A DNA stretch of 62,616 bases, from contig NZ_JAHLDU010000022.1 in assembly GCF_018861905.1 (NCBI RefSeq), forward strand, positions 1 to 62,616. The letters run 5' to 3'. A program made the position numbers and the translations under genes. Source of the stretch: Clostridium sp. DSM 17811 (GTDB lineage: Bacteria; Bacillota; Clostridia; Clostridiales; Clostridiaceae). Within the stretch, counting starts at the first letter, position 1. Every line of letters starts with the position of its first letter. The notes beneath the pieces were generated by a model, which saw nothing but the letters and a program-made list of their open reading frames with translations, was not told the DNA's origin and made no database searches. This document shows, piece by piece, positions 37,177 to 46,078 of this stretch.

Positions 37177-38403
37177 CTAACTAATCTTTCTTTTATTTTT
37201 AAGTAATTCATAAATAATATCATTTATAATAACATTGCCGAGTAACTTCATTTCATGATCCGTAACAGGAATAGCTACAAGATTATATTTCGAAACATTT
37301 TTTATAAGGTCATTAATATTATCTGTATCAAACATTGATTTGAATTTTTTATTCATAATGTCACCTATTTTGCTAGTTGGATCAGATATAATAAGATCCC
37401 GAAGGGAAATGGTTCCTATCAATTTATAATTTTTATCTACTACATAAAGATTTAAAATTTCATCTTCTTCCGGTTTTAATTTCCTTAGAGTTTCAATTAC
37501 ATAATCTATAGTTTCATTGTTTTTAAATGATACGAAATCCGTGCTCATAAGACTACCGACTGCTTTAGAATCATATTCTAATAATTCTCTAATTTCATCC
37601 GAAGCTTCTTTTTCCATGTTATTAAGCAGTTCTTCTACCTTTTCTTTTTCCATATCATCAAGAATATCTGCCGCTTCATCCGCAGGCATGTTTTCTAAAA
37701 CATCTGCAGCTTTATCTGCGGATAGGCTTTCAATAAAACTAACTTGTGCATCTTCTTCCATTTGTTCTAAAACATCCGCAGCCTTTGCATTATCTAGTGA
37801 TGAAAAAATGGTAAGACCCGTTTTAGCATCAAAATCTTCAATAATATCAGCTAAATCAGATGGATGAAGAATGGATAAAGAATCATAGGTTTTCGATAGA
37901 ACAATATTTTCATTAGAAGTTATAATAGCCTCTACATCATTCCATAACATTAGCCTAGCAGGAACTTTAAGCCCTATCATCTTAAGTAGTTTAGCTATTC
38001 CAATTCTCCTTAAAAGTCCATCTACACCTATATCTACCGCAACTACAAAAGCCCCTTTTGCTAAATATGATAATGAAATATCATTTACACGAACTACTTT
38101 TCTTCCATTAACATCTATAATCTGTTGATCCAAAATATGCTTTCTTAAAAACAAGGTATTAGTTGAAGTATATTCCTCTATTTTGTTACATACTATAACA
38201 TACTGACCCTTTTGTTTTGTAACTGAAAAGTATTTAAAGTCATAATCTTTAATTCCACTATTAGTTTTTACTTTTGCAGTTGTAACATGAGGACTTTTTA
38301 ATTCATTTATAACCCCCAGATCATTTAACCTTCCAATAACTTTCATATCTGATGTATATACTTTATTTCCTAAGATTCTACTTAAATAAAAATTATTTTT
38401 CAT
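37177..38403 (-). CDS. free-standing MgtE-type cytosolic domain protein (PRC-barrel, MgtE_N, CBS pair)
   Basis: 408 residues from the ATG at 38401-38403 (SD AAGGAGG); twelve upstream in-frame codons lack an SD. There is no TM segment. PRC-barrel-like segments fill about 1-155 (FYLSRILGNKVYTSDMKVIG). An MgtE_N superhelix runs about 165-275 (HPSDLADIIEDF, with repeated KAADVLEQMEED, KAADVLENM, EAADILDDM). A CBS pair follows at about 280-400 (MSTDFVSFKNNETIDYVI, VVDKNYKLIGTISLRDLI). In MgtE these domains sense cytosolic Mg and gate the pore, but here the pore domain is missing. It is co-transcribed with the Nramp-like transporter, so it may gate or sense for it (inference). Confidence 0.9.
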   Translation of the reverse strand: MKNNFYLSRILGNKVYTSDMKVIGRLNDLGVINELKSPHVTTAKVKTNSGIKDYDFKYFSVTKQKGQYVIVCNKIEEYTSTNTLFLRKHILDQQIIDVNGRKVVRVNDISLSYLAKGAFVVAVDIGVDGLLRRIGIAKLLKMIGLKVPARLMLWNDVEAIITSNENIVLSKTYDSLSILHPSDLADIIEDFDAKTGLTIFSSLDNAKAADVLEQMEEDAQVSFIESLSADKAADVLENMPADEAADILDDMEKEKVEELLNNMEKEASDEIRELLEYDSKAVGSLMSTDFVSFKNNETIDYVIETLRKLKPEEDEILNLYVVDKNYKLIGTISLRDLIISDPTSKIGDIMNKKFKSMFDTDNINDLIKNVSKYNLVAIPVTDHEMKLLGNVIINDIIYELLKNKRKIS

Positions 38404-38406
38404 ATT

Positions 38407-38471
38407 ACATCCTCCTTTTAGAAAGGGATGTTGTACCAACTATAAAACAGTATAATAAAGTGACATCCCTT
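38407..38471 (-). promoter_or_regulatory. possible SD-sequestering switch before the MgtE-domain gene
   Basis: On the minus strand a central ACATCCCTT (complement of 38423-38431) can pair upstream with AAGGGATGT (complement of 38463-38471). It can instead pair downstream with AAAGGAGGATGT (complement of 38407-38418), which contains the SD. The two hairpins exclude each other. They lie between the M-box terminator and the start codon. Confidence 0.4.
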
Positions 38472-38541
38472 CCAGTATATTAAATTTTTTACATGTTCGG
38501 GACCACTATCCATTAAATAATCACTCTCCTAAACTTAGACT

Positions 38542-38767
38542 AAAAAAAACTCTCCACAACGAAGTGAAGAGATTAAAGTGCGTAATAAATAAAGCCGCAA
38601 AAAATAGATCATCCCCACTCGTTGAGTTTTAGCACTGTACAGCTTAGAGATTTGATACTCAGCTACATTAAGTAAAACCTTAATCCGGTAATACCTGCTG
38701 ACCCATTGGCGTCTCTCGACATTTCTGGGCAGTAGCGTGTGTCTTATACAGTAACCTCACCTAACAA
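38542..38767 (-). promoter_or_regulatory. M-box (ykoK) magnesium riboswitch with terminator
   Basis: Reading the minus strand, the conserved M-box core is visible: GTTAGGTGAGG at the 5' end (complement 38755-38765), GCTACTGCCCAGAAATGTCG, GACGCCAATGGGTCA, CAGGTATTACCGG and TTAAGG. A terminator hairpin follows (CTCTTCACTT/GTGGAGAG, 38550-38571) with eight T (38542-38549). Known M-boxes bind Mg2+ and terminate transcription when magnesium is plentiful. It should control the MgtE-domain gene and the Nramp-related transporter. Confidence 0.92.
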
Positions 38768-38811
38768 GAATATTAAATTGTATTTTTAATTAATATTATT
38801 CTTATAATACC

Positions 38812-38840
38812 ATAATATGCATCAAGTCCAATATTGTCAA
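38812..38840 (-). promoter_or_regulatory. promoter of the M-box transcript
   Basis: TTGACA (complement of 38835-38840), a 17-nt spacer and TATTAT (complement of 38812-38817) on the minus strand, about 45 nt before the M-box core. Confidence 0.65.
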
Positions 38841-39082
38841 TAATTTTTATGAACTAGTCAAAACATAACTACTTCTATTTTAATGTTTTCTTAATTTAAA
38901 TTTAATACAAATTTAATCCTATAAGATTAGAATAAAAAATAGTATAAAAATGTTTTATTGCAATGGAGTTGATTTTATGGTATTCTTTTTACTAAATGGT
39001 ATATATAGTAAATAAAATTTATATCATTACAAAACAGTTATAAAAATATAGTATTTAATGAAGAAATGGGGTCAATTTATCA

Positions 39083-39205
39083 TGGAATCTAAATACAAAA
39101 ACAGTCCTGAAATATCCTGGATTCAAGCTATCTTAATTTCTCTTTGTGTTACAACTCCAATTCTAGCACTCGTTGGAATTAAAATACTGTTAACTACTAT
39201 GTAAC
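39083..39205 (+). CDS. small single-TM protein, 40 residues
   Basis: ATG-started ORF with GGGG 11 nt upstream. The hydrophilic N-terminus MESKYKNSPEISW is followed by one hydrophobic helix (IQAILISLCVTTPILALVGI), ending ILLTTM. It looks like a genuine small membrane protein, but there is no recognised family. It is followed by another tiny membrane ORF and the AI-2E family gene on the same strand. Confidence 0.45.
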
Positions 39206-39311
39206 TCGTCATTATACCTTTTCGATTATTATCAATTAAGATATTTCTTATATCAATAAAATATATGATAACAATAGGTAGATAAAATTAAAATAAAAAG
39301 GGGTGAAAATT

Positions 39312-39395
39312 ATGAAGCTGTCCTCAATTTTAGGTTTATTAATTGTTATAGGAGGCTTAGTATGCTTATTTTATGCAATACCAACAGAGAAGTAA
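39312..39395 (+). CDS. small membrane peptide, 27 residues
   Basis: The SD AAAGGGGTG sits eight nt before the ATG, one of the best in the area. The peptide is MKLSSILGLLIVIGGLVCLF followed by YAIPTEK, a single hydrophobic span with a charged C-terminus. No family is recognised. The strong SD argues for translation. Confidence 0.5.
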   Translation: MKLSSILGLLIVIGGLVCLFYAIPTEK

Positions 39396-39497
39396 AAAAT
39401 ACTTTTAGTTTCTTTTAAAGTTTGTTAGTTCTGAATAAGTTCATAGCTATATGCTCAAACTATATTTTATGTAGTTTGAAGAAGGAAGTGACTAGCT

Positions 39498-40536
39498 ATG
39501 TTTAAAAACAACATACTAAGAAATTTACTAATTATTAACTTAGTTTTTTTAGGCATAATTCTTTTTGGCAAAATGCTTTTTATTCATAAACTTATAAAAA
39601 TAATTTCTAAGTCATTTTTAATACCTTTGGTATTTTCGGTCTTTTTATTTTATATTATAAAACCATTAAATACACTCTTTGTAAAAAACGGGTTAAAAGC
39701 AACCGCTTCAGCTTTATTAACATTAACCCTTGGATTATCCATCACCATAGGTGTTATCACTTTTTTTAGTAATTATATAGCAATTGAGTTTAATGGGATA
39801 ATAAAAGAACTAACCGATATTGTCAAAAACCAAGATTCTATGAATAACATTCTAAATAAAATTAATAGCGTTATACCAACTCTAGGTATTTATAGAACCT
39901 TTACTAAAATGGCCAATACTTATATGCAAAACTTGGTTCAAAATCTACTGTTAGCCGTAAATTATACAATATATACATTTTCGACTCTATTTCTTGTTTT
40001 AATAATATTATTTTATTTACTTAAGGATGGTCATAAATTCAAAGATAAAATCATATATACAGTCCCTAAAAAATATAAAGAATTTGTATTAAAAGCCTTA
40101 ATAGATAGTGATAGAATATTGGATGCTTATGTTACAGGTCAAGCAAAAGTAGCTATTTGTTTGTCCATTATGATATTTGTTGCTTACAAAATAATAGGAA
40201 TTCCAAATGCTCTTCTTTTCTCCTCAATAACTTTCATTTTAGCTTTCATTCCTTTTATAGGTTTTTTTATTTCCATGATTATCCCAACTATTCTTGCTTT
40301 AAGCATGGGGTTTTTCATGTTCGGAAAACTTGTAATTGTGTTTATCATTATACAAACCTTAAAAGGAAGAGTTGTTGTTCCCTCAATTATGTCTAAGGCA
40401 ATGAATATCCACCCTTTAACTGACATCTTCTTGGTAATAGGTGCAGTTGCGGTTGGTGGACCTTTAGCAGCCTTTACTATTGTCCCTACTTACGCTATTA
40501 TTAAAACAATTTTTTCTAAATTGTATGAAGGAAACT

Positions 40537-40538
<2 letters not shown>
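39498..40538 (+). CDS. AI-2E family membrane protein
   Basis: 346 residues, seven to eight TM segments with the family hallmarks: FLIPLVFSVFLFYIIKPL at the N-terminus, an amphipathic middle of about 100 residues, ALLFSSITFILAFIPFIGFF and HPLTDIFLVIGAVAVGGPLA near the end. Members range from AI-2 exporters (TqsA) to sodium/proton antiporters and permeases of unknown substrate (YtvI), so function is open. The SD GAAGGAAG precedes the ATG. It converges on the nitroreductase gene. Confidence 0.83.
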
Positions 40539-41133
<595 letters not shown>

Positions 41134-41290
41134 TTTGTTACCTCCATATTAATTAAGATTATTTCGATAATTCATTATATTGATTATCATTCTCTCTATG
41201 TTACTATTTTACTTCATTATATCTTAATTACAAGTACGCACTTTTTTTATTACATAGTAACTAAAATGATACCTTTCACTTTATAAATCA

Positions 41291-41342
41291 AAAAATAAAA
41301 AAGACATGACAACATTTTTATTAGAAATATTGTCATGTCTTT
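41291..41342 (-). terminator. terminator of the PspA operon
   Basis: AAAGACATGACAA (41300-41312) pairs with TTGTCATGTCTTT (41330-41342), extended by A/T pairs; a T-run follows on the minus strand (complement of 41291-41300). Confidence 0.8.
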
Positions 41343-41354
41343 GTTTACTGTTAA

Positions 41355-42014
41355 TTACTGTTTAGCATATTTAGCTTTATAAGCTGCTAAATCATCACTT
41401 ACAGATGTTTTTTCGAGTGCCTCAAATTCATCCTCTAAAGAATCAACTTTAAGTTCCTCTAAGCCTTCTGCTAAGCATTCTTTTTCCTCTATCTTACGTT
41501 CTAATCTATCTAAATCAATACTATTACCTTTTGTTTTAATATTAGCTGTAATTGCATTAACTTGCTCTGCAGCCTCTGCGGTTTTAAGTCTAGCTATTAA
41601 ACCATCTCTCTTACCTCTTAAATCTTTTAAGTCATCTTCTAAATCTACTAAGCTTTTCTTCAAGCTATCTGCAGTAATTTTAGCTGAATTATAAGATTTT
41701 GATAATGAGACGCTAGTAGCTTCGCATTCCTTTTGTTTAGCAATTGCTTTACTAGCTAATTCATCATTACCTTTTTCTATAGCTAGTTTTATTTTAGATT
41801 CCCAATTAGTCATATCTTCTTTAGCTGAATTCATTTCTCTTTCAAGTCTTTTTACATTTCCAAAAACTACAGCTGATTTAGTCTTTGCTTCATTTAAAGA
41901 TGCATCTTTATCTCTTATGGCTTGGTCTATAAGCGCTGCTGTATCCTCATTTGCATCTATTATCTTGTTAACTCCTGCTTTTAGGCTATTTCCTAATCTA
42001 TCAAATATTCCCAT
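41355..42014 (-). CDS. pspA: PspA/IM30 (ESCRT-III-like) membrane-stress protein
   Basis: 219 residues, almost entirely coiled coil. The N-terminal amphipathic helix MGIFDRLGNSLKAGVNKIID leads to ANEDTAALIDQAIRD, the PspA signature, then long heptad helices to about 195 and LAAYKAKYAKQ. PspA proteins oligomerise on the cytoplasmic face of the membrane and stabilise it under stress. The SD GAGGAGG precedes the ATG. It is the last gene of a three-gene minus-strand unit behind a Cys-cluster protein (46 nt) and a Ser-rich secreted protein. pspB, pspC and liaR-type regulators are absent here. Confidence 0.88.
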   Translation of the reverse strand: MGIFDRLGNSLKAGVNKIIDANEDTAALIDQAIRDKDASLNEAKTKSAVVFGNVKRLEREMNSAKEDMTNWESKIKLAIEKGNDELASKAIAKQKECEATSVSLSKSYNSAKITADSLKKSLVDLEDDLKDLRGKRDGLIARLKTAEAAEQVNAITANIKTKGNSIDLDRLERKIEEKECLAEGLEELKVDSLEDEFEALEKTSVSDDLAAYKAKYAKQ

Positions 42015-42060
42015 TGTTTATATTCCTCCTCGTATCTTTAATGATTATATACATTGTATA

Positions 42061-42693
42061 CTAGCTCTCCATGAATAGTCCAGCTATATTTTCCAGTTCT
42101 TCCTCATTCTCTATATTTATATACTCAGTATCTGATAGTCCATCAGTCATAATATACATTTGTTTATTATCCTCATTTTCTTTTTCTTGTAGTAATATAT
42201 ACTTTTTATCATATGATTTGCTTTCTACTATTGCTAATATCTCAAATTCAACATTTCTTTCTTTATTATCATCGTACAATTCAAGTGTCTTAGTGCTTTC
42301 TATTATGCAATTTTCTTTTTTATCACAAGTCTTAACTCTGCATCCTGATAAACAATTACCACAAGAACTAAAGTTACACTCGTATGCACAATCTATACAT
42401 TCGCACTTAGAACAATTTTGAACTTGATCTAATTGACTTCTATACTTATTATAATATTGACTGACTTCTTTAGTGTCATCTACAGCAAAATGCATTAACT
42501 TATTAGACGCTTTAATAGATTTGTCTATTATATCAATAAACTCCTCTGATATTTTCTCGAATTTTAAGGCTTTAACTTTATTCTTTAATGTATCATCACG
42601 AAACTCATTAGAATATATCTTTAAAAATAAATCACCATGAGCTTTTACATAAGTATCACTCATTTTACTTAAGTATTCTTTTTCATTACCCAT
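42061..42693 (-). CDS. Cys-cluster protein with C-terminal DUF1292-like domain
   Basis: 210 residues, cytosolic, not a family I can name as a whole. Residues 1-90 are helical and charged. Residues 94-129 hold ten cysteines in 36 residues (CSKCECIDC, AYECNFSSCGNC, LSGCRVKTC, DKKENC), spaced like a multi-metal or Fe-S cluster region. The C-terminal 70 residues (FEILAIVESKSYDKKYILLQ, then MYIMTDGLSDTEYINIENEE) resemble DUF1292 (YrzB-like). It lies between a Ser-rich secreted protein and PspA on one strand. Metal sensing or redox switching for the PspA system is a guess. Confidence 0.6.
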   Translation of the reverse strand: MGNEKEYLSKMSDTYVKAHGDLFLKIYSNEFRDDTLKNKVKALKFEKISEEFIDIIDKSIKASNKLMHFAVDDTKEVSQYYNKYRSQLDQVQNCSKCECIDCAYECNFSSCGNCLSGCRVKTCDKKENCIIESTKTLELYDDNKERNVEFEILAIVESKSYDKKYILLQEKENEDNKQMYIMTDGLSDTEYINIENEEELENIAGLFMES

Positions 42694-42718
42694 TATTTTT
42701 TTAACCCACCCTTACCTT

Positions 42719-43159
42719 TTATTTACGTTTTCTTTTAATAAATCTATACGCATAAAACATTATTAATAAAATAATAATTAAACCTGCATACCTAAATATC
42801 GAACTACCAAATGAATTTCCAAAAAACATCATTGGTATAAAACTTCTATGATTGTTGTTACTATAATTATTATTACTACCTACAATCGGTGTTTGGGTTG
42901 CACTATTACTATTTGTACTTGTTGATTTATCAGTCGATGTTGATGTTTTATCCGTTGTTGCAGTCGAAGGTTTTGTATAACTATTGCTTGATTTAAATCC
43001 TCCACTACTGCTACTACTCGAACTTTTACTACTTGAACTACTATGACTACCACTTGATTTAAATCCACCAGACCTTGATTTAGCATATACATCGAAATTA
43101 ATTGTTACAAGTAATGCCACCATCAGTAGTATCGATAATATCTTTGATAACTTCTTCAA
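42719..43159 (-). CDS. Ser/Thr-rich secreted or membrane-anchored protein
   Basis: About 146 residues from a TTG start (complement of 43157-43159), preferred because GGGGGATGAG lies upstream and the protein then opens with a proper signal peptide (LKKLSKILSILLMVALLVT, cleavage near VYA-KS). An ATG six codons earlier (43177) lacks an SD. The middle is low complexity with two copies of SGGFKSS and many Ser/Thr/Asn. The C-terminus has one TM helix (YAGLIIILLIMFYAYRF) and a KRKRK stop-transfer. No family is recognised. It is the first gene of the PspA unit and may link envelope to PspA. Confidence 0.6.
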   Translation of the reverse strand: MKKLSKILSILLMVALLVTINFDVYAKSRSGGFKSSGSHSSSSSKSSSSSSSGGFKSSNSYTKPSTATTDKTSTSTDKSTSTNSNSATQTPIVGSNNNYSNNNHRSFIPMMFFGNSFGSSIFRYAGLIIILLIMFYAYRFIKRKRK

Positions 43160-43177
43160 GCTTATCTCATCCCCCAT

Positions 43178-43501
43178 TTAGCGAAAATTCTTTATCACTA
43201 ATATATTTATAATTATATGATAACATGAATAAAGTATTATTAATAGCTAAGCTAAGTTAAATTAACTGCATTTATTACTTTGCCATATATAATATTATTT
43301 AAGTCTAAAATATTAATAAATATGTTATAAAATACAAACATAACACTGTATCCAATTCGCTATAAAAATTGTATAATAAAACCAATATATAATTCTTGCA
43401 TAAATATTTTTCTTTTTAATTAAAGCTTTATTTGTAATATAACTGTTTATCAATACAAACCTATAATAAAAGGAGACGAGAATTTTAGGGAGGAATTCAT
43501 T
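43178..43501. other. intergenic region upstream of the flagellin gene
   Basis: AT-rich, divergent promoter region. TAAAG...GTTTATCAA near 43421-43453 vaguely resembles a sigma-D site but does not match spacing or sequence well. No RNA motif was recognised. Confidence 0.3.
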
Positions 43502-44314
43502 ATGATAATTGCTCATAATATTAGCGCAATGTTTGCATGTAGACAAATGTCTATTCTTCAAAATAAAATGGGTAGGTCTATGGAAAGATTATCTTCGGGT
43601 CTAAGAATAAATAGGGCAGCAGATGATCCCGCCGGTCTTGCTATTTCTGAAAAGATGAGAGGTCAAATTAGAGGTTTAGGGCAGGCCTCTAGAAATGCCG
43701 AGGACGGTATTTCATTACTTCAGACAGCTGAGGGAGCCCTAAATGAAACACATTCTATGCTTCAAAGAATGAATGAATTAGCTGTTCAAGCAGCTACAGG
43801 TACAAACTCTGATGATGATAGACTTCAATTAAATAAAGAGTTTGGGCAATTAAAAGAAGAAATTACAAGAAGTGCGAATCAAACTGAATTTAATACTATA
43901 CCTTTATTGGGTAAAGATGATAATGAACTTATACTACAAATAGGTGCTAACTCAAATCAATCACTGACTATAAATCTAGAATCTATGACTGGAACTGCAT
44001 TAAATTTAGATGATGTTAATATATCAACTCTAGAAAATGCTTCTAATGCAATAAAAACTGTACAGAATGCAATTGAAAAGACTTCTTCTTTTAGGGGAAC
44101 GTTAGGCGCATACACAAATAGATTAGAACACGTAATCTCAATAAATGATATTACTGCTGAAAATCTACAGTCTGCGGAATCTAGAATAAGAGACGTAGAT
44201 ATTGCAAAGGAAATGATGGAATACTCAAAAAATAGTATTCTATATCAAGTAGCCCAAGCTATGCTATCGCAATCTAATCAACAAGCCCAAAATGTATTAC
44301 GATTATTGAAATAA
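43502..44314 (+). CDS. hag: flagellin, short form (D0/D1 only)
   Basis: 270 residues. The N-terminal D0/D1 (NISAMFACRQMSILQNKMGR, then RLSSGLRINRAADDPAGLAI) and C-terminal D1/D0 (RLEHVISINDITAENLQSAE, then QAMLSQSNQQAQNVLRLL) are complete. The variable D2/D3 region is almost absent, as in minimal flagellins. It polymerises outside the cell into the filament. The SD AGGGAGGAATTCATT precedes the ATG. It stands alone with no csrA, fliW, fliD or fliS beside it, and a hypothetical gene follows after 116 nt. A hairpin TTTTAGTA/TACTAAAA follows the stop. Residue Cys14 in a flagellin N-terminus is unusual. Confidence 0.92.
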   Translation: MIIAHNISAMFACRQMSILQNKMGRSMERLSSGLRINRAADDPAGLAISEKMRGQIRGLGQASRNAEDGISLLQTAEGALNETHSMLQRMNELAVQAATGTNSDDDRLQLNKEFGQLKEEITRSANQTEFNTIPLLGKDDNELILQIGANSNQSLTINLESMTGTALNLDDVNISTLENASNAIKTVQNAIEKTSSFRGTLGAYTNRLEHVISINDITAENLQSAESRIRDVDIAKEMMEYSKNSILYQVAQAMLSQSNQQAQNVLRLLK

Positions 44315-44430
44315 TTTTAGTATAAAAAGTATATTTTTGTTGAAAATTGTACTAAAATAGAATATTATTATAAATAGAGTAAATGATTACTAACTTAAGT
44401 TTATAACTATATAATAAGGATGTGTTTTAT

Positions 44431-44799
44431 ATGACAACAGCTAACGATAAGAAATATGAATTGAAATTAGACAAAACAAAGCAAATACTATTTGCAAAGG
44501 CTTTGGGTTCATTCGGTCCTTCCGATGCTGATGACTTTGTACGCGATTACACAATAATTCTTAAACCTGTTAATGCAAAAGAATATGAACTTCAATTTGA
44601 TTGCAAAGAGCTAAAAGTTTCAGGAAAAGATACTAAATCAGGTGTCGATATGACAAATATGTTAAAAGGTTGTTTAGAAATGTATAAAAAAGAGGGATTT
44701 AAGAATATTATATTTGATTGTACAAAAAATATAGTACTAAAAATGCAACTTCAAAGGCTCTGTAAGGAAGCTGGCCTTTCAACTGCTACAGTAAAATAA
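44431..44799 (+). CDS. small protein of unknown function, STAS-like layout
   Basis: 122 residues from the ATG at 44431 (SD AAGGATGTG). No family was recognised with confidence. The pattern is alternating strand and helix: LKLDKTKQILFAKALGSFGP, then YELQFDCKELKVSG, a helix with MTNMLKGCLEMYKKEGF, and a strand NIIFDCTKNI. It is reminiscent of a STAS or SpoIIAA-type fold, in which FDC and the following helix resemble phosphorylation-site loops. It is soluble and follows flagellin on the same strand, ending at a strong shared terminator. Confidence 0.55.
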   Translation: MTTANDKKYELKLDKTKQILFAKALGSFGPSDADDFVRDYTIILKPVNAKEYELQFDCKELKVSGKDTKSGVDMTNMLKGCLEMYKKEGFKNIIFDCTKNIVLKMQLQRLCKEAGLSTATVK

Positions 44800-44801
44800 T
44801 T

Positions 44802-44830
44802 AAAAGAACGTGGGAATCCCACGTTCTTTT
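44802..44830. terminator. bidirectional terminator
   Basis: AAAAGAACGTGGGA (44802-44815) and TCCCACGTTCTTTT (44817-44830) are perfectly complementary with a one-base centre; A and T runs flank both sides. The hairpin serves the convergent genes. Confidence 0.85.
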
Positions 44831-45818
44831 AATATCTTATAAGCATAGTACAAATAGTCCAATTAATTGCAACTGTCCAGAGGCAAACAATGTCTCCTCT
44901 TTTTATCCTACCAGTTTTAATTCCCTCATAAAATGATATAAATGGACTGCTTGTTCCTGTATATCCATATACATCGCCTATATAAATAAACTTGTTTATA
45001 TCTACACCTAATTTTTCTGAACCAAGGTTTGAAAATGCTTTTGAATATTGAGAAAAGCAATAGCTATTTATTTCTTCTATTTTTAAACTATTCCTATTTA
45101 GTAAGTCATGAATTGAAGTTACTGCTTTGTCAATTATAAATAAACCTTCAAAAGGTGTCCATTGTAATCTTCTATCTCTAACTGATAATTCTTCTTTATA
45201 TACCTTTGACATACCACAAGCTGGATATTTAACTGCCTCCCATGTATCACCATTACTTTTGCACATACTATCTATAAACCCGCCCTCTTCTGTCTTTTCT
45301 AAAATAATAGCGGCAGCCCCATCTGCAAAATTAGGGTAAGTTAGTTCATCGTCGTCCCTACAATGTATTGAAGTATAATCAGACCCTATCACTAAAGCTC
45401 GTTTTACATGAGGATTGCCCATCATAGCTCTTATAGTCTGCTCAACGGTAACAAGCATTCCTGCACAATTTGTATTTGTATCCATACACATACAATCTTC
45501 TTTCCCATTTATTGCATTATGTACTATTAGCGATTGACTTGGAAATGTATATTCAGGAAATTGAGATGAAAACATAACCATATCAATATCCTTTCCTTCT
45601 AGACCTGCACTTTTCAATACTTTATTAGCTACTTTTATGCCCATAGTAACAGTATTTTCATTATCATCATCGATTATATATCTCTTATCTCGCCCAAACG
45701 CTTTTAACAAGCCTTTGATATCTTTTCCCTGAGATTTAAAATGCTTCAAATAGAAACTATTATATACCTCATTCTCAGGATGATAAATTTCTACCGTTAA
45801 AATTCTTACATTTTCCAT
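44829..45818 (-). CDS. KAS III/FabH-like thiolase-fold protein lacking the His-Asn pair
   Basis: 329 residues, the normal FabH length. The nucleophile Cys118 is kept in TNTNCAGMLVTVEQ and the fold is clear (VMFSSQFPEYTFPSQS, then ALVIGSDYTS and FADGAAAIIL). The FabH His of PHQA is replaced (YCFSQYSKAF), and the Asn of GNTSAAS is replaced (GYTGTSSPF). Without them decarboxylative condensation is unlikely. Acyl transfer, ester or amide formation, or non-decarboxylating chemistry is possible. The SD AAGGAGGAAT precedes the ATG. It is transcribed alone, with a 25-bp palindrome upstream. Confidence 0.75.
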   Translation of the reverse strand: MENVRILTVEIYHPENEVYNSFYLKHFKSQGKDIKGLLKAFGRDKRYIIDDDNENTVTMGIKVANKVLKSAGLEGKDIDMVMFSSQFPEYTFPSQSLIVHNAINGKEDCMCMDTNTNCAGMLVTVEQTIRAMMGNPHVKRALVIGSDYTSIHCRDDDELTYPNFADGAAAIILEKTEEGGFIDSMCKSNGDTWEAVKYPACGMSKVYKEELSVRDRRLQWTPFEGLFIIDKAVTSIHDLLNRNSLKIEEINSYCFSQYSKAFSNLGSEKLGVDINKFIYIGDVYGYTGTSSPFISFYEGIKTGRIKRGDIVCLWTVAINWTICTMLIRY

Positions 45819-45955
45819 TTATGTAATTCCTCCTTAGTGTAACTAAATATATCTTTTGTTTTGATATTAAAAATAATTAACTTGCGATGTTTCTTTGCTT
45901 TTTCAAAGTTATATCTTTGCCCACTTTCTACTATCGGTTAAAGTACTTTAAAATT

Positions 45956-45980
45956 TACTATAAAATTGAATTTTATAGTA
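45956..45980. promoter_or_regulatory. 25-bp perfect palindrome upstream of the KAS III-like gene
   Basis: TACTATAAAATT, one central base, then AATTTTATAGTA. It lies about 140 nt upstream of the KAS III-like start with no T-run, so an operator is more likely than a terminator. An imperfect extra half site CTACTAT is at 45929-45935. Confidence 0.45.
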
Positions 45981-46078
45981 GATTTACTTATAATATATTA
46001 AAATGTAAACATTTAAAAATGCTAAATTAAATTTAATAGTACCACTTTCCTATAAGTCATTAAACTGTATTATACAAA

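Noticed and set aside
43421-43453. Sigma-D promoter for flagellin
   Set aside because: TAAAG is present, but the -10 is GTTTATC, not GCCGATAA, and the spacing is off.
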